Part shown: positions 10,501 through 21,653 of the stretch, in pieces
Position numbering within the stretch: position 1 is the stretch's first letter
Layout of the letters: every line of letters begins with the position of its first letter
Origin: Myroides profundi
Lineage (GTDB): Bacteria; Bacteroidota; Bacteroidia; Flavobacteriales; Flavobacteriaceae
DNA: 64,000 nt
Assembly: GCF_000833025.1 (NCBI RefSeq)
Contig: NZ_CP010817.1
Span: forward strand, 1,364,001-1,428,000
Reading direction: 5' to 3'
Notes under the pieces: model-generated
Told to the model about the DNA's origin: nothing
The model's input: the letters and a program-made list of their open reading frames with translations, nothing else
The model's database searches: none
Translations under genes and position numbers: made by a program

Positions 10501-10590
10501 GACTACCCAGATGTAGTAAAAGAAGCTAAAGAGGAACTTCAAAAAATAACAGCGCAAGAGGCTAAACGAAACTCTTCGATTGCTCAATAA
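7561..10590 (+). CDS. Large tetratricopeptide-repeat protein, exported
   Basis: 1009 residues. An N-terminal signal peptide (hydrophobic LTLLTLALGSITASAQ) is followed by TPR units along nearly the whole length. Examples are YYLGYIAYDSDNFDDAKKLF, FYQLGYTYYKSKDYPKAIEQ and AQYEIGVTYDVMNQSQKALS. It is probably a periplasmic or outer-membrane-associated scaffold. A second ATG at 7567 could be the true start. The barrel protein gene begins 24 bp downstream, so the two probably form an operon and may act together. TPR-plus-barrel pairs are common in flavobacteria, but no precise role can be assigned. Confidence 0.85.
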   Translation: MEMHKNNRLTLLTLALGSITASAQQSAAYVERLADYNHAVALYNEEQYLAAQLLFTKVKQAHVGENTEVEADCAYYIAYCAIKLNQEGAEDKIDEFVKKYPTSSKQNQAYVEVTDYYFSKGDFPKALQYAVKVKENAITNDKKLDRFNFQKGYSYFYTKNKKEAERYLKKVNSRGEWGEQATYYLGYIAYDSDNFDDAKKLFDKVETKSSYQEKMGYYQADMSFKTGNFQTAIEQGTSQMTKATPQEKSELSKIVGESYFNLKQYDKALPHLLAYQGKGGKWSNTDFYQLGYTYYKSKDYPKAIEQFNKIISGDNGIAQNAYYHLGESYLQTHKKTQALNAFKNASEMRFDAGIQEDAFLNYAKLSYDIGNAYESTPAVLNAYISKYPNSSYRGEIEGLLIDSYVSSKNYKEALVLLEKNRSVGNKEVYQQVTFLRGQELFNEGNYKEALSLFDKSLAEKQNLKYTAKAQYWKGETLFYLNDFNESIAQFKAFDQNTASKGLSERNNLYYNLAYSYFKLKEYSTAADYFKRYTDETPKDEARRLDAYLRQGDCNFVTGKYWPAMEAYNKVIDANKADVEYARFQKAISYGFVDRNPRKIEDLTKFVKDYPTSNLADDAQYEIGVTYDVMNQSQKALSAFDKMLKDYPTSSYKARAILRQGLINYNDNKPDQALAKFKQVVKESPESSEAIEAVQNARLIYVDNGKVDEYAAWVKGLSFIQVTDAELDKDTYESAEKQYIQNNTQSAIDGYEKYLKSFPTGQKALQAHFYLGQMYFAENNLDKATAHYEVVISKDKNEFSEISLARLAEIYLKNKNTAKAIATLKRLDAEAAQEQNVVFAKSNLMKLFYEQNNYSEALQYAEAVLKMAKTDNKVKGDAQIVIARTAMATNDEAKAKKGYQEVLKIAKGELAAEAMYYDAYFKNKEAKYEASNESVQKLAKDYSGYKYYGAKGLVLMAKNFYQLKDSYQATYILESVTKNFTDYPDVVKEAKEELQKITAQEAKRNSSIAQ

Positions 10591-10614
10591 TTTTTTAATA
10601 TAGAAGATATTATA

Positions 10615-12378
10615 ATGAACAATAAGAATATATATACGATATTATCTGTTTTAACTCTAGGGGGAATAGCAGGTTATGCTCAAGATAAAAATACAGAAAC
10701 TAATAAATTAGGGACTGAAGTGGTGAATGTAGTAAGAGCTTATGATGCGACAATTTCAGATGCTTTTAAGGTTCGTACTACAGCTAATAATGACGATGAA
10801 ACTACAGGTAATAAGAAGGATGTAATTTATACGATTAGTTCTTTTCCTGTAGCATCTACTTTTGTACCTGAGAAAGGAAAAGCAGCAGAGGTAGAAAGAA
10901 CAAGTAGGTTGAAAAGTTTTAATAATTACGCTCTTTTTTCTGCAGGTAATTATACTAATCTGAATGGAGAGGTGTTCTTAAGTCAACACTTAAATAAGAA
11001 TAGTTTTTTAGCAGGATATGCTAGTCACTTTTCTTCTCAAGGAGGGATTAAGAATTTACTTCTAGACGATAGCTTCTCTAATACAAAAGGAGGTTTAGTT
11101 TATGGTGGACAATTAAAGAATTTTGGTTGGACAGTAGAAGCAGGTGCTAGATATCAATTGAGTAATTATTATGGATTACCAACGAAACAAATCGACTTTA
11201 ATCAAGGTGATATTTCTGGAATAGATGAATCTCAACACTATAAAAATGTTTTTGTAAATGGAGCATTGGAGTTTAGAAATAGCCCTTTTACAGGATTGGA
11301 TTTTAGATATGATTATTTTTGGGATGATTTTGGAACAGTAGAGAATCGTTTTAAGATTAGGCCAAATGTAAAAACAGCTTTGGACTTTGGAGAATTGAAT
11401 GTTGGAGTTGTTGTTGATTATGTAGGAACCTCATATAAAAACTCGTTTATAGGGGAAACAACGAAGTATAATCATTTAAATCTTGGTGCTCAACCTAGTC
11501 TTACATTTAGAGATGATAACTATTCTGTACAAGTAGGAGTAGGTGTTTTCTTTAACAATGGAGAATTAGCTGGTAAATCAGAGAATAATTTTTATATCTA
11601 TCCACAAGTTAAAGCTTCTTATGATTTAGTTCCTGGATTATTAGTTACTTATGCTGGGATAGAAGGAGGGTTGCAACAGAACTCTTTTCAACAGTTTTCA
11701 GAAGAGAATCCTTTCATTTCTCCAGATATTCTGATTACTCCTACTGATAAGAAGTATGATATTTATCTTGGATTAAAAGGGAAATTAGATAATAATATTT
11801 CTTATAACATTAAGGGATCTTACAAAAGGGAGAAAGATAAAGCTATGTTTTTGCACAATGAATATACTTTGAATAGAAGTAGAATACCATATATGTTTGG
11901 AAACTCATTTGGAGTGCAATATGGAGATGTGAAGACATTGAATCTGTTTGGGGAATTGCGTTTTGACTTCGAAGAGAATGTTTCTATAGGAGTTCATGGA
12001 GAATATAATAACTATAATACAAATTCTTTAGAAGCTTGGAATTTACCAAAAGTAAAAGCAGGGGCTGATTTTAAATTTGACTTTACAGAACAATGGTTTG
12101 CAGGTGTAGATGTGTTTTATGTAGGAAAACGCAAAGATGTTTTTGTAATTGATTCTACTGGCCTTATAGGGGATTATAATACATGGGAAGATCCATCAGT
12201 TGTAGAATTGAAAGATTATGTAGATTTAAATATGAAAGTTGGGTATAGACCAACTAAAAATTGGACTCTGTTCTTAAAAGCCAATAACTTATTTAATCAG
12301 AAATATAATCAATGGGATAATTTTAAGGTGCAAGGTGTACAGATTATGGGAGGAGCAATGTATAAATTCGATTTTTGA
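10615..12378 (+). CDS. Outer-membrane beta-barrel protein, TonB-receptor-like C-terminus
   Basis: 587 residues. A signal peptide ends about GYAQ (residue 23). The rest is rich in alternating aromatic/polar strands (for example FGWTVEAGARYQLSNYYG) and ends TLFLKANNLFNQKYNQWDNF...YKFDF with a terminal Phe, as in TonB-dependent receptors. No plug domain is visible and the protein is shorter than a full receptor. It is therefore better called a TonB-receptor-like barrel. It is co-transcribed with the TPR protein, 24 bp upstream. Confidence 0.78.
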   Translation: MNNKNIYTILSVLTLGGIAGYAQDKNTETNKLGTEVVNVVRAYDATISDAFKVRTTANNDDETTGNKKDVIYTISSFPVASTFVPEKGKAAEVERTSRLKSFNNYALFSAGNYTNLNGEVFLSQHLNKNSFLAGYASHFSSQGGIKNLLLDDSFSNTKGGLVYGGQLKNFGWTVEAGARYQLSNYYGLPTKQIDFNQGDISGIDESQHYKNVFVNGALEFRNSPFTGLDFRYDYFWDDFGTVENRFKIRPNVKTALDFGELNVGVVVDYVGTSYKNSFIGETTKYNHLNLGAQPSLTFRDDNYSVQVGVGVFFNNGELAGKSENNFYIYPQVKASYDLVPGLLVTYAGIEGGLQQNSFQQFSEENPFISPDILITPTDKKYDIYLGLKGKLDNNISYNIKGSYKREKDKAMFLHNEYTLNRSRIPYMFGNSFGVQYGDVKTLNLFGELRFDFEENVSIGVHGEYNNYNTNSLEAWNLPKVKAGADFKFDFTEQWFAGVDVFYVGKRKDVFVIDSTGLIGDYNTWEDPSVVELKDYVDLNMKVGYRPTKNWTLFLKANNLFNQKYNQWDNFKVQGVQIMGGAMYKFDF

Positions 12379-12474
12379 GATTTTGTAATCAGAAAAAAAG
12401 CTAAAAACTGATAATTTATGACTAAAATTCGCTAAAAGGTGCACAATACTGTTTTTTTTCATTGATTAATAACT

Positions 12475-12482
12475 TACTTTTG
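12475..12482 (+). promoter_or_regulatory. Possible -7 box before the GreA-like gene
   Basis: TACTTTTG fits TAnnTTTG, 65 nt before the ATG at 12548. Confidence 0.4.
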
Positions 12483-12547
12483 TCGTTACAAACAACAAAA
12501 CATGTATTTTCTTTCGATTTCGCAAAGAAAGAAATTTTAAAGACGTA

Positions 12548-13000
12548 ATGATGACATTAAAAAAGAAGTTAAAAACAATTTGTTTAGAACGGTTAAATGA
12601 CAAGGTGGAAGCGTTGCAAGGAATTGTAGAAGATTTGACAATCGACGCGCAGAACGACGCCAAAAGTTCTGCTGGAGACAAACACGAGACAGGCTTGTCA
12701 ATGATGTATTTAGAACAAGAAAACTTGAGTAAGAAGATTTTAGAAAACATAGCTATGCGAGATATAGTTGCTAAAATAGATGATGAAAAAGTGAGTTCTG
12801 TAGTAGAATTTGGAAGTTTAGTACAAGTAAATACAGTGTATTTATTTTTCTCAGCAGCTTTGCCAAAAATTGTTTTAGACGACCGTTCTGTATTAGCCGT
12901 TTCTATGGATGCTCCAATCGCCAAGGAGTTATTAGGAAGAAAAGTACATGAGAGATTTACGTTTAACAATTGTGAATTTACAATTCACGAATTAATGTAA
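12548..13000 (+). CDS. GreA/GreB-like C-terminal domain protein
   Basis: 150 residues. An N-terminal helical region contains DAQNDAKSSAGDKHETGLSM, a pattern seen in the coiled coil of a flavobacterial family often mislabelled 3-oxoacyl-ACP synthase. A C-terminal domain (about residues 80-150) has LGSLV-like EFGSLVQVNTVYLFFSAA and PIAKELLGRKVHERFTFN. This matches the FKBP-like C-terminal fold of GreA, where the phrase xPxGxALxGxxxGD is typical. It probably binds RNA polymerase or another nucleic-acid machine. There is no ketosynthase motif, so the common name would be wrong. Single gene with its own terminator. Confidence 0.7.
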   Translation: MMTLKKKLKTICLERLNDKVEALQGIVEDLTIDAQNDAKSSAGDKHETGLSMMYLEQENLSKKILENIAMRDIVAKIDDEKVSSVVEFGSLVQVNTVYLFFSAALPKIVLDDRSVLAVSMDAPIAKELLGRKVHERFTFNNCEFTIHELM

Positions 13001-13022
13001 AAGTCCTTTATAAAAAAGTATG

Positions 13023-13057
13023 AAACGCAGGTGTGAAAACATCTGCGTTTTTTTGTT
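13023..13057 (+). terminator. Terminator after the GreA-like gene
   Basis: 12-bp arms AAACGCAGGTGT / ACATCTGCGTTT (one G-U), loop GAAA, then a T run. Confidence 0.85.
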
Positions 13058-13096
13058 TTTATTTGTGATAGATATGCATTTTAGACTTGTTTAGAG

Positions 13097-13127
13097 TTGA
13101 TAAAGTCTTTGATAATTGTTATATTTG
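13097..13127 (+). promoter_or_regulatory. Promoter of gyrB
   Basis: TTG (13097-13099), 20-bp spacer, TATATTTG (13120-13127), 26 nt before the ATG. Confidence 0.65.
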
Positions 13128-13144
13128 TACGTTAGATATTTTAG

Positions 13145-15094
<1,950 letters not shown>

Positions 15095-15115
15095 TATTTA
15101 AATATGTAAAATTAT

Positions 15116-15150
15116 AAAGGTCAAGCATATTATATGCCTTGACCTTTTTT
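15116..15150 (+). terminator. Terminator after gyrB
   Basis: Inverted repeat around AAGGTCAAGCATA / TATGCCTTGACCTT followed by a T run. It lies between gyrB and mdh, so mdh probably has its own promoter or depends on read-through. Confidence 0.75.
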
Positions 15151-15170
15151 TAATAAAAAGATATAAAGTT

Positions 15171-16100
15171 ATGAAAGTTACAATTATTGGAGCAGGAAAT
15201 GTTGGAGCTACATGTGCTGACGTTATTGCTAATAGAAGAATCGCTAGTGAAGTAGTTTTAGTTGATATTGCAGAAGGATATGCAGAAGGTAAAGCAATGG
15301 ATATCATGCAATGTGCATCTAACTCTAAATTTGATACTATTGTTAAGGGAAGTACTAATGACTATAGTTTAACAGCTAATAGTGAGGTAGTAGTAGTTAC
15401 TTCAGGAATTCCAAGAAAACCAGGAATGACTCGTGAGGAATTAATAGGTACTAATGCATCAGTAGTAAAGTCAGTTATGGAAAGTGCTTTAAAATACTCT
15501 CCTAATGCTATTTTTGTGATAGTGACTAACCCTCTTGATACAATGACTCTAGCAGCTTTAAAAATATCAGGATTAGATCGTAAGAAAGTAATAGGTATGG
15601 GAGGAGCTTTAGACTCTTCACGTTTTAAATATTTCTTATCTCAAAAACTAAATAAACCTGTTGGAGATATTGAAGGAATGGTTATTGGAGGACATGGAGA
15701 TACTACAATGATTCCATTAATCAGATTGGCTACTTATAAAGGTATTCCAGTAAGTGAGTTGTTGACAGAAGCAGAACAAGAAGAAGTATGTAAATCAACA
15801 ATGGTGGGTGGAGCTACTTTAACAAAGTTATTAGGAACATCTGCATGGTATGCACCCGGAGCAGCTGTAGCTAATGTTGTGGATAGTATCTTAAATGACT
15901 TTAAAAAGTTAATCCCATGCTCTGTATACTTACAAGGTGAGTACGGGCAAGAAGGATTGTGTATAGGAGTTCCTTGTGTTATTGGAAAAGAAGGAATAGA
16001 AGAGATTGTAGAATTAAAATTAAATGAGGAGGAATCTCAGAAATTTGCTGATAGTGTAAATGCTGTTAGGGATACAAATAAGGAATTAACAATTGAATAG
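15171..16100 (+). CDS. mdh: Malate dehydrogenase (NAD)
   Basis: Oxidises malate to oxaloacetate in the TCA cycle. 309 residues of the LDH-like MDH type. It has the N-terminal Rossmann motif GAGNVGATCADV, then VVVTSGIPRKPGMTREELI with the substrate-binding arginines, VTNPLDTMTLAAL, and the catalytic His in GGHGDTTMIPL. The Arg in place of Gln in the IPRKPG loop favours malate over lactate. It lies between gyrB and secDF. Confidence 0.96.
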   Translation: MKVTIIGAGNVGATCADVIANRRIASEVVLVDIAEGYAEGKAMDIMQCASNSKFDTIVKGSTNDYSLTANSEVVVVTSGIPRKPGMTREELIGTNASVVKSVMESALKYSPNAIFVIVTNPLDTMTLAALKISGLDRKKVIGMGGALDSSRFKYFLSQKLNKPVGDIEGMVIGGHGDTTMIPLIRLATYKGIPVSELLTEAEQEEVCKSTMVGGATLTKLLGTSAWYAPGAAVANVVDSILNDFKKLIPCSVYLQGEYGQEGLCIGVPCVIGKEGIEEIVELKLNEEESQKFADSVNAVRDTNKELTIE

Positions 16101-16173
16101 TAAAAGATTGTTTAATTGTTAAAATATATGTAATAGAAAAAAGCTCTTTTTACTGATATTCTTAGTCAAAGAA

Positions 16174-16204
16174 TTGCTTAATCATTGTCTATATCATATA
16201 TTTG
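16174..16204 (+). promoter_or_regulatory. Promoter of secDF
   Basis: TTG (16174-16176), 20-bp spacer, TATATTTG (16197-16204), 40 nt before the ATG. Confidence 0.6.
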
Positions 16205-16243
16205 CTCGTTTTAAAAAAAGTAAATAATTAATTTTTAGTAATA

Positions 16244-19234
16244 ATGCAAAACAAAGGACTCGTTAAATTTTTTGCAATTATCTTTGCATTGGTAAGTATT
16301 TACCAACTGTCATTTACCTTTGTTACCAACCATTATGAGGATAAAGCGAAAGCTTTTGCTGGTGGAGATTCAACAAAAGAATTACAATACCTTGATTCAA
16401 TTGGTAACCAAACGGTATTTTTAGGACAAACATTCAATGAAGTGAGAGCTAAGCAAATCAATAAAGGATTAGACTTAGAAGGAGGTATTAATGTTACGTT
16501 GCAAATATCAATCAAAGACATTTTAAAAGGTTTAGCTAATAATTCAAAGAACGCTACGTTCAATAAAGCGTTAGCAGAAGCTGAATCACAAAGACAAGGT
16601 AATCAAAGTTACTTAGATGCTTTTTACACTGCTTTTGATAAAGAATCAAAAGGAAATGTAAAATTAGCATCTGCAGATATTTTTGCAAACAGAAACTTAA
16701 GTGAGATTACTGTTGGAATGTCTGATAGCCAAGTAAAGTCTATCTTAGATAAAAAAGTAAAAGAATCTATAGAGAGTGCTTACCGTGTATTCAGAGAGCG
16801 TATCGACAAGTTCGGTGTTTCTCAGCCAAATATTCAAATGTTAGGGGATACAGGGCGTATCTTAGTTGAGCTTCCAGGAGCAAAAGACGTAGATCGTATT
16901 AAAAATTTATTACAAAGTACTGCTCAGTTAGAGTTTTGGGAAACTTATAAAGTAGATGAAATAGGAAACTATATCATGGCTGCTAATGAGTACTTAAAAA
17001 CAACTGAAAAGCAAGCTAATCAAAAAGAGATTGCTACTGATAATACAACAACTAACTCAGATGTTGAAGCATTATTAGGTACTGTAGCAAAAGACTCTAT
17101 GGGGAATGCAGCTAATAAAGAATTCAACCCTTTATTAGACTTATTCGCAATGGGTGGACAACAAGGAAGCCCAATCTTAGGATATTTCCAAACGAAAGAT
17201 ACAGTTAAAGTAAATGCTTATTTAAACAGAGCTGATGTACGTAACTTATTACCAGCAGATCAAAAATATGCTCGTTTTGCATGGGGTAAACCAAGTAAAA
17301 AAGCTCCTGATTTAGTTGAGTTATATGCTTTAAAAACAAATAGAGAAGGTATTCCTCCTTTAAGTGGAAGCGTTATTACTGGTGCTCAAGATGAGTATGA
17401 TCAATTTAGCCGTCCTGTAGTAGGGATGACAATGAGTCCTAAAGGAGCTAAAGTATGGGAAGAGTTAACAGGAAAAGCTTATACAGAGCACTCTAATATT
17501 GCTATTGTATTAGATAATATCGTTTATTCAGCTCCAGGTGTTACTAGTGGACCTATCTCTGGTGGTAGATCATCTATCTCAGGTGACTTTACTGTTGCTG
17601 ATGCGAAAGACTTAGCGAATATCTTACGTGCTGGTAAATTACCTGCAGGTGCAGATATCGTTCAATCTGAAATCGTAGGACCATCTTTAGGACAACAAGC
17701 TATCGATGCTGGTATGTTATCTGCTGTGGCTGGTTTAATTATTGTTGCTGCTTGGATGGCATTCTACTACGGTAGAGCTGGATGGTATGCAAATATTGCT
17801 TTATTAGCGAACTTATTATTCTTATTTGGTATCCTTGCTAGTTTAGGTGCTGTATTGACATTACCAGGTATTGCAGGTATCGTATTAACGATGGGTACTG
17901 CGGTGGATGCGAATATTATTATTTCTGAACGTGCAAAAGAATGTTTGCGTAAGGGAATGAGTCTTGCAGATACGATTAAAGAATCTTATAGCTGGCATGG
18001 TGCTATGCGTCCAATTGTTGATGCTAACGTTACACATATCTTAACAGGGGTTATCTTATTCGCTTTTGGATCAGGACCTATTAAAGGATTTGCTACGACA
18101 TTGTTAATCGGTATTGCTACTTCATTATTTACTTCAATCTTTATCGCTCGTATCTTTATGGATAGAGACGTTAAAGCTGGTAGAACTTTAGCATTCAGTA
18201 CAAATATTACTAAAAACTGGTTTACAAACTTCAACTTTGATTTCTTAAAAATGAAGAAAGCTACTTATGGTTTATCATTAATCATTGTAGTGGTTTCTTT
18301 TGCTTCATTTGCAATCAACGGATTTGATCAAGGAACTGACTTTGTTGGAGGTAGAACATTCCAAGTTAAGTTTGATAAAGAAGTTACAGCTAACGAAGTA
18401 AGTGATAAATTAGGAGAAGTATTTGGTGTAAATGTTGAAGCGAAAGTATTCGGAAATAAACAACAGTTAAAACTTACTACTAAATATAAAGTTGAAGAAG
18501 AAGGTGCTGCAGTAGACCAAGAAGTAAACGAGAAGTTATACGAAGGGTTAAAAGGGTACTATTCATCTCCTATGACTTATGAAGAGTTCGTTAATGCTAC
18601 AGAAGGAAAAACATTAGGAGTTATCCAAGCTTCTAAAGTTGGACCAAGTATGGCAAAAGACGTTAAACAGAATGCATATTGGGCTGTATTAGGGTCTATG
18701 GCTGCTATCTTTATTTACTTAGTTATTTCTTTTAGAAAATGGCAGTATTCATTAGGAGCTATTGTTTCTGTTGCGCACGACGTTATCTTTGTATTAGGTA
18801 TCTACTCATTAACATATAAGTTTATGCCTTGGCATATGGAGATTGACCAGCACTTCATCGCTGCGATCTTAACTGTTATTGGTTATTCTATGAATGATAC
18901 CGTAATTGTATTTGACCGTGTACGTGAGTACATCGCAGGTAAAACAAAAGGAGATTTCAATAAGATCGTTAATGATTCAGTAAATACTACATTATCGAGA
19001 ACTATTAATACTTCGCTTACTTTAATCCTAGTATTATTAATCATGTTCGTATTCGGAGGTGATTCAATCAGAGGATTTATCTTTGCGATGTTAATCGGTA
19101 TTATTGTAGGTACTTATTCTTCATTATTCTTAGCTACTCCAGTATTAGTGGATACTATGCCAAGAAAAGATAAAGAAGAAATCGAAAGAAGACATAAAGA
19201 AGCTCAAGAGGAAATGTTAGTTGAGAAAAACTAA
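16244..19234 (+). CDS. secDF: Protein translocase SecDF, fused
   Basis: Proton-driven membrane chaperone that pulls exported proteins from the SecYEG channel. SecD and SecF are fused in one 996-residue protein, as is usual in Bacteroidota. The SecD part (about 1-660) has a first helix, the P1 periplasmic domain with LDLEGGINVTLQ, then helices containing GTAVDANIIISERAKECLR. The SecF part (about 670-996) has FDQGTDFVGGRTFQVKF and YSMNDTVIVFDRVREY. It has its own promoter, and a strong terminator follows. Confidence 0.97.
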   Translation: MQNKGLVKFFAIIFALVSIYQLSFTFVTNHYEDKAKAFAGGDSTKELQYLDSIGNQTVFLGQTFNEVRAKQINKGLDLEGGINVTLQISIKDILKGLANNSKNATFNKALAEAESQRQGNQSYLDAFYTAFDKESKGNVKLASADIFANRNLSEITVGMSDSQVKSILDKKVKESIESAYRVFRERIDKFGVSQPNIQMLGDTGRILVELPGAKDVDRIKNLLQSTAQLEFWETYKVDEIGNYIMAANEYLKTTEKQANQKEIATDNTTTNSDVEALLGTVAKDSMGNAANKEFNPLLDLFAMGGQQGSPILGYFQTKDTVKVNAYLNRADVRNLLPADQKYARFAWGKPSKKAPDLVELYALKTNREGIPPLSGSVITGAQDEYDQFSRPVVGMTMSPKGAKVWEELTGKAYTEHSNIAIVLDNIVYSAPGVTSGPISGGRSSISGDFTVADAKDLANILRAGKLPAGADIVQSEIVGPSLGQQAIDAGMLSAVAGLIIVAAWMAFYYGRAGWYANIALLANLLFLFGILASLGAVLTLPGIAGIVLTMGTAVDANIIISERAKECLRKGMSLADTIKESYSWHGAMRPIVDANVTHILTGVILFAFGSGPIKGFATTLLIGIATSLFTSIFIARIFMDRDVKAGRTLAFSTNITKNWFTNFNFDFLKMKKATYGLSLIIVVVSFASFAINGFDQGTDFVGGRTFQVKFDKEVTANEVSDKLGEVFGVNVEAKVFGNKQQLKLTTKYKVEEEGAAVDQEVNEKLYEGLKGYYSSPMTYEEFVNATEGKTLGVIQASKVGPSMAKDVKQNAYWAVLGSMAAIFIYLVISFRKWQYSLGAIVSVAHDVIFVLGIYSLTYKFMPWHMEIDQHFIAAILTVIGYSMNDTVIVFDRVREYIAGKTKGDFNKIVNDSVNTTLSRTINTSLTLILVLLIMFVFGGDSIRGFIFAMLIGIIVGTYSSLFLATPVLVDTMPRKDKEEIERRHKEAQEEMLVEKN

Positions 19235-19261
19235 TTCTATCTTAGAACTTGTATTTATAAA

Positions 19262-19294
19262 AAAAAGCCACTCCGCAAGGAGTGGCTTTTTTAT
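19262..19294 (+). terminator. Terminator of secDF
   Basis: AAAAGCCACTCC / GGAGTGGCTTTT with loop GCAA and a T run. A second small palindrome ACTAGTC-AAA-GACTAGT follows at 19301-19317. Confidence 0.9.
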
Positions 19295-19345
19295 TTTAGG
19301 ACTAGTCAAAGACTAGTGTTACTTAGGCTAGTAATCTAATCGTTA

Positions 19346-21478
19346 TTATTGTTGACTATGATATAATCGACATAATGCTATTAAGAGATGAGCATCAACT
19401 ATTTTGTCTAGATTATTCATTAGGTCATTTATTTTTATCCAATGTAGTGTATCAGTAGGCTGATCTAGATGGATAATATACGGATATACTTGTTCGGGCG
19501 TAATTCCTATACTAGGAAAGTACTTTTCTCCTAATTTAGAGTATCCAATTACATTGCTATTGCCAAACTTCAGGGTATTCAGATATTGTTCTAAGTCATA
19601 GTAGTTTCTTACCTCTTTAGATAGTCGAAATGCTGGTACCGTTATAATCGTACTATTGTTAGTGAATATTTGGGGTACAGGAAGACTTCTAGTTTCTAGA
19701 CCTACATAGAGGGTACCATTGTTTTTAAATACAGGAAGAGTTACTACCGTATTAGTACTATATTGAGTAGGGGATACATATTCTAGTATCGCAGAGTCTT
19801 TATCAATACCTGTTGCTTCAAAAGAAGCTCTGTGTGTCTTTAAGAAACCAGCTTGACTATCATTATGGATGTATTCTTTTGTATTTAACTGTAATAGTTT
19901 TTCTAAATCAGTTGCCTGAATCTTCTCTACATTTTGTATAGTTGTTTTTTGTCCTAACCATTTAGGTAATGGTATGTTTAACTTTAAAAATAGATTATAG
20001 ATATTCACTTCTAATCTAGCTTCTACTAATGCACCTGTCTGAGCAGTGTTAAGGAGTTGTACAGCATCGTATTCATGTAAATAACCTGAATCTTTAAAAC
20101 CTGAATACCCTTCATTTAATGGAGTATTTAATGAAACAGGTGAGTGTAGCTCTATGAGTATAGAAGTTACCTTTTCATTGATACCACCTGGGGATGTATA
20201 GTAATTTAGGGAAGTATAAGTAGTTTCATATTCCTCAGGTTTAATATTAAATCTGTTCTCTATTTCTGTTTTTATATTGTCTGTTTCAGCTATTGCAAGC
20301 CCTTCAGGTATATAGCCGCTATATTGTTTATTATCTAAGATAGAACTATCTGTTTTGACATTAGCTAATGGACGAGGATATCCATGTTTAGCGATTACCT
20401 TTAAGCCACTATCACTATTTCTATAAGGGATAATATCTATTACTTTATTTGGTCGTTTTACAATATCATATAACCTATTTGTGTTTATATTTTTAAAGGT
20501 AGATAAGGTTAAGAATGGTGTATTGTTTTTTGGTAAATGTCTAGTTAGTTGCAATTGTTTTCCACCAGATACTTTTTCTCCTGCAATCAAATAGTTCGTA
20601 GGAGGAAAGCCTATTTCTTCTCCTGCTAAGTTATAGATTGTAAATTGGTCTTTATAGCGATTATTAATGATCCATTGATTGTAGATAGGAGTAGATATAA
20701 TGATTCGCAATCCTAGTTTCTTAAAGATTGTTTCAAATTCTTGTTGTGTATAATATCCATACTCTTCTTGTAATTCAATGTCCCAATTCGCATAATAATC
20801 TTTGCGACGAATAAACTCTACTACATCAGTATAAAATGCATGAAATCGCCTTGTATTAGGTTTTAGTGGTTCTATTTCTTCAATCGGAAAACCTTTTTCT
20901 TTTGCTAATGATCTAGCTGTTTGAGAAAATTGAACGAACAACTCTGCATCACTAGGGGTGGTCTCTTTAGTTAGAGTAGATAGCTCTAGTATAACCTCTT
21001 GTTGTTCTACTTTGACAAAATCACGAATAACTAGCACTCCTTTATCTTTCAACAACTCTACTTGTCTGCGAAGTGTATTATATGCTCTGTTATTGTCATA
21101 GTCGTTATATGAAGTAATATGGTGAATCGCTGAACAATTAAAGAATCCACTAATTGTATTCTTTTCAAAAGTCAATAGTTTTTCGCCATCATCTTCTTGG
21201 AATGAGAGATTTGGAAGGTTATACGCTTCTTCAGCGAATTGAACCATTTTAGGATTGATATCAATACCTATTATTTGTAGTTTAGGAAATAGTTGAGCTA
21301 ATATAGCTGTACTCGTTCCTGAGGCCATTCCTACATCTACTAGTACATTTCCCTCTTTTGCCTCAAAGAACACACTTGCAGAAGCCACCTTCTCGATAGC
21401 TATCATGTCCATTGCTTCTAAATATTGCTGGTAGTCTTTTTTATTTCCTCTATCCTGAGTCGTATAGTTCTTGTCCAT
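19346..21478 (-). CDS. Multidomain SAM methyltransferase with two possible Nudix-like C-terminal modules
   Basis: 710 residues. Residues about 15-250 form a class I methyltransferase domain: motif I VLVDVGMASGTSTAI, the acidic motif IIGIDINPKM, then FNCSAIHHI and GVLVIRDFV. Residues about 330-480 contain VIDIIPYRNSDSGLKVIAKH, GYPRP, YIPEGLAIAE and TSLNYYTSPGGINEKV, which follow the order of strands in a Nudix (ADP-ribose pyrophosphatase type) fold. The Nudix box GX5EX7REUXEEXGU is not intact. A second similar module (about 570-710) begins AILEYVSPTQYSTNTVVTLPVF. The methyltransferase call is firm; the Nudix-like calls are inference. No neighbour indicates the substrate. Confidence 0.7.
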   Translation of the reverse strand: MDKNYTTQDRGNKKDYQQYLEAMDMIAIEKVASASVFFEAKEGNVLVDVGMASGTSTAILAQLFPKLQIIGIDINPKMVQFAEEAYNLPNLSFQEDDGEKLLTFEKNTISGFFNCSAIHHITSYNDYDNNRAYNTLRRQVELLKDKGVLVIRDFVKVEQQEVILELSTLTKETTPSDAELFVQFSQTARSLAKEKGFPIEEIEPLKPNTRRFHAFYTDVVEFIRRKDYYANWDIELQEEYGYYTQQEFETIFKKLGLRIIISTPIYNQWIINNRYKDQFTIYNLAGEEIGFPPTNYLIAGEKVSGGKQLQLTRHLPKNNTPFLTLSTFKNINTNRLYDIVKRPNKVIDIIPYRNSDSGLKVIAKHGYPRPLANVKTDSSILDNKQYSGYIPEGLAIAETDNIKTEIENRFNIKPEEYETTYTSLNYYTSPGGINEKVTSILIELHSPVSLNTPLNEGYSGFKDSGYLHEYDAVQLLNTAQTGALVEARLEVNIYNLFLKLNIPLPKWLGQKTTIQNVEKIQATDLEKLLQLNTKEYIHNDSQAGFLKTHRASFEATGIDKDSAILEYVSPTQYSTNTVVTLPVFKNNGTLYVGLETRSLPVPQIFTNNSTIITVPAFRLSKEVRNYYDLEQYLNTLKFGNSNVIGYSKLGEKYFPSIGITPEQVYPYIIHLDQPTDTLHWIKINDLMNNLDKIVDAHLLIALCRLYHSQQ

Positions 21479-21653
21479 TGAATGCCTTGTTTACATTCAG
21501 AAAAGTAGTGATTTTATCTGTGAAATTGTTCGTTAAAAAGAAAAGAATGTCTAGTAATATTGATGTTAGTAACTAAAACATTTTTATCCTTAGTTAAAAA
21601 TAGGGTACGTTAGAATCAGCCAAAACAATAGTGAATTATTTCGAGGTGTAATG

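Noticed and set aside
12548..13000. 3-oxoacyl-ACP synthase
   Set aside because: No ketosynthase active-site motif, and far too short. The GreA-like C-terminal pattern fits better.
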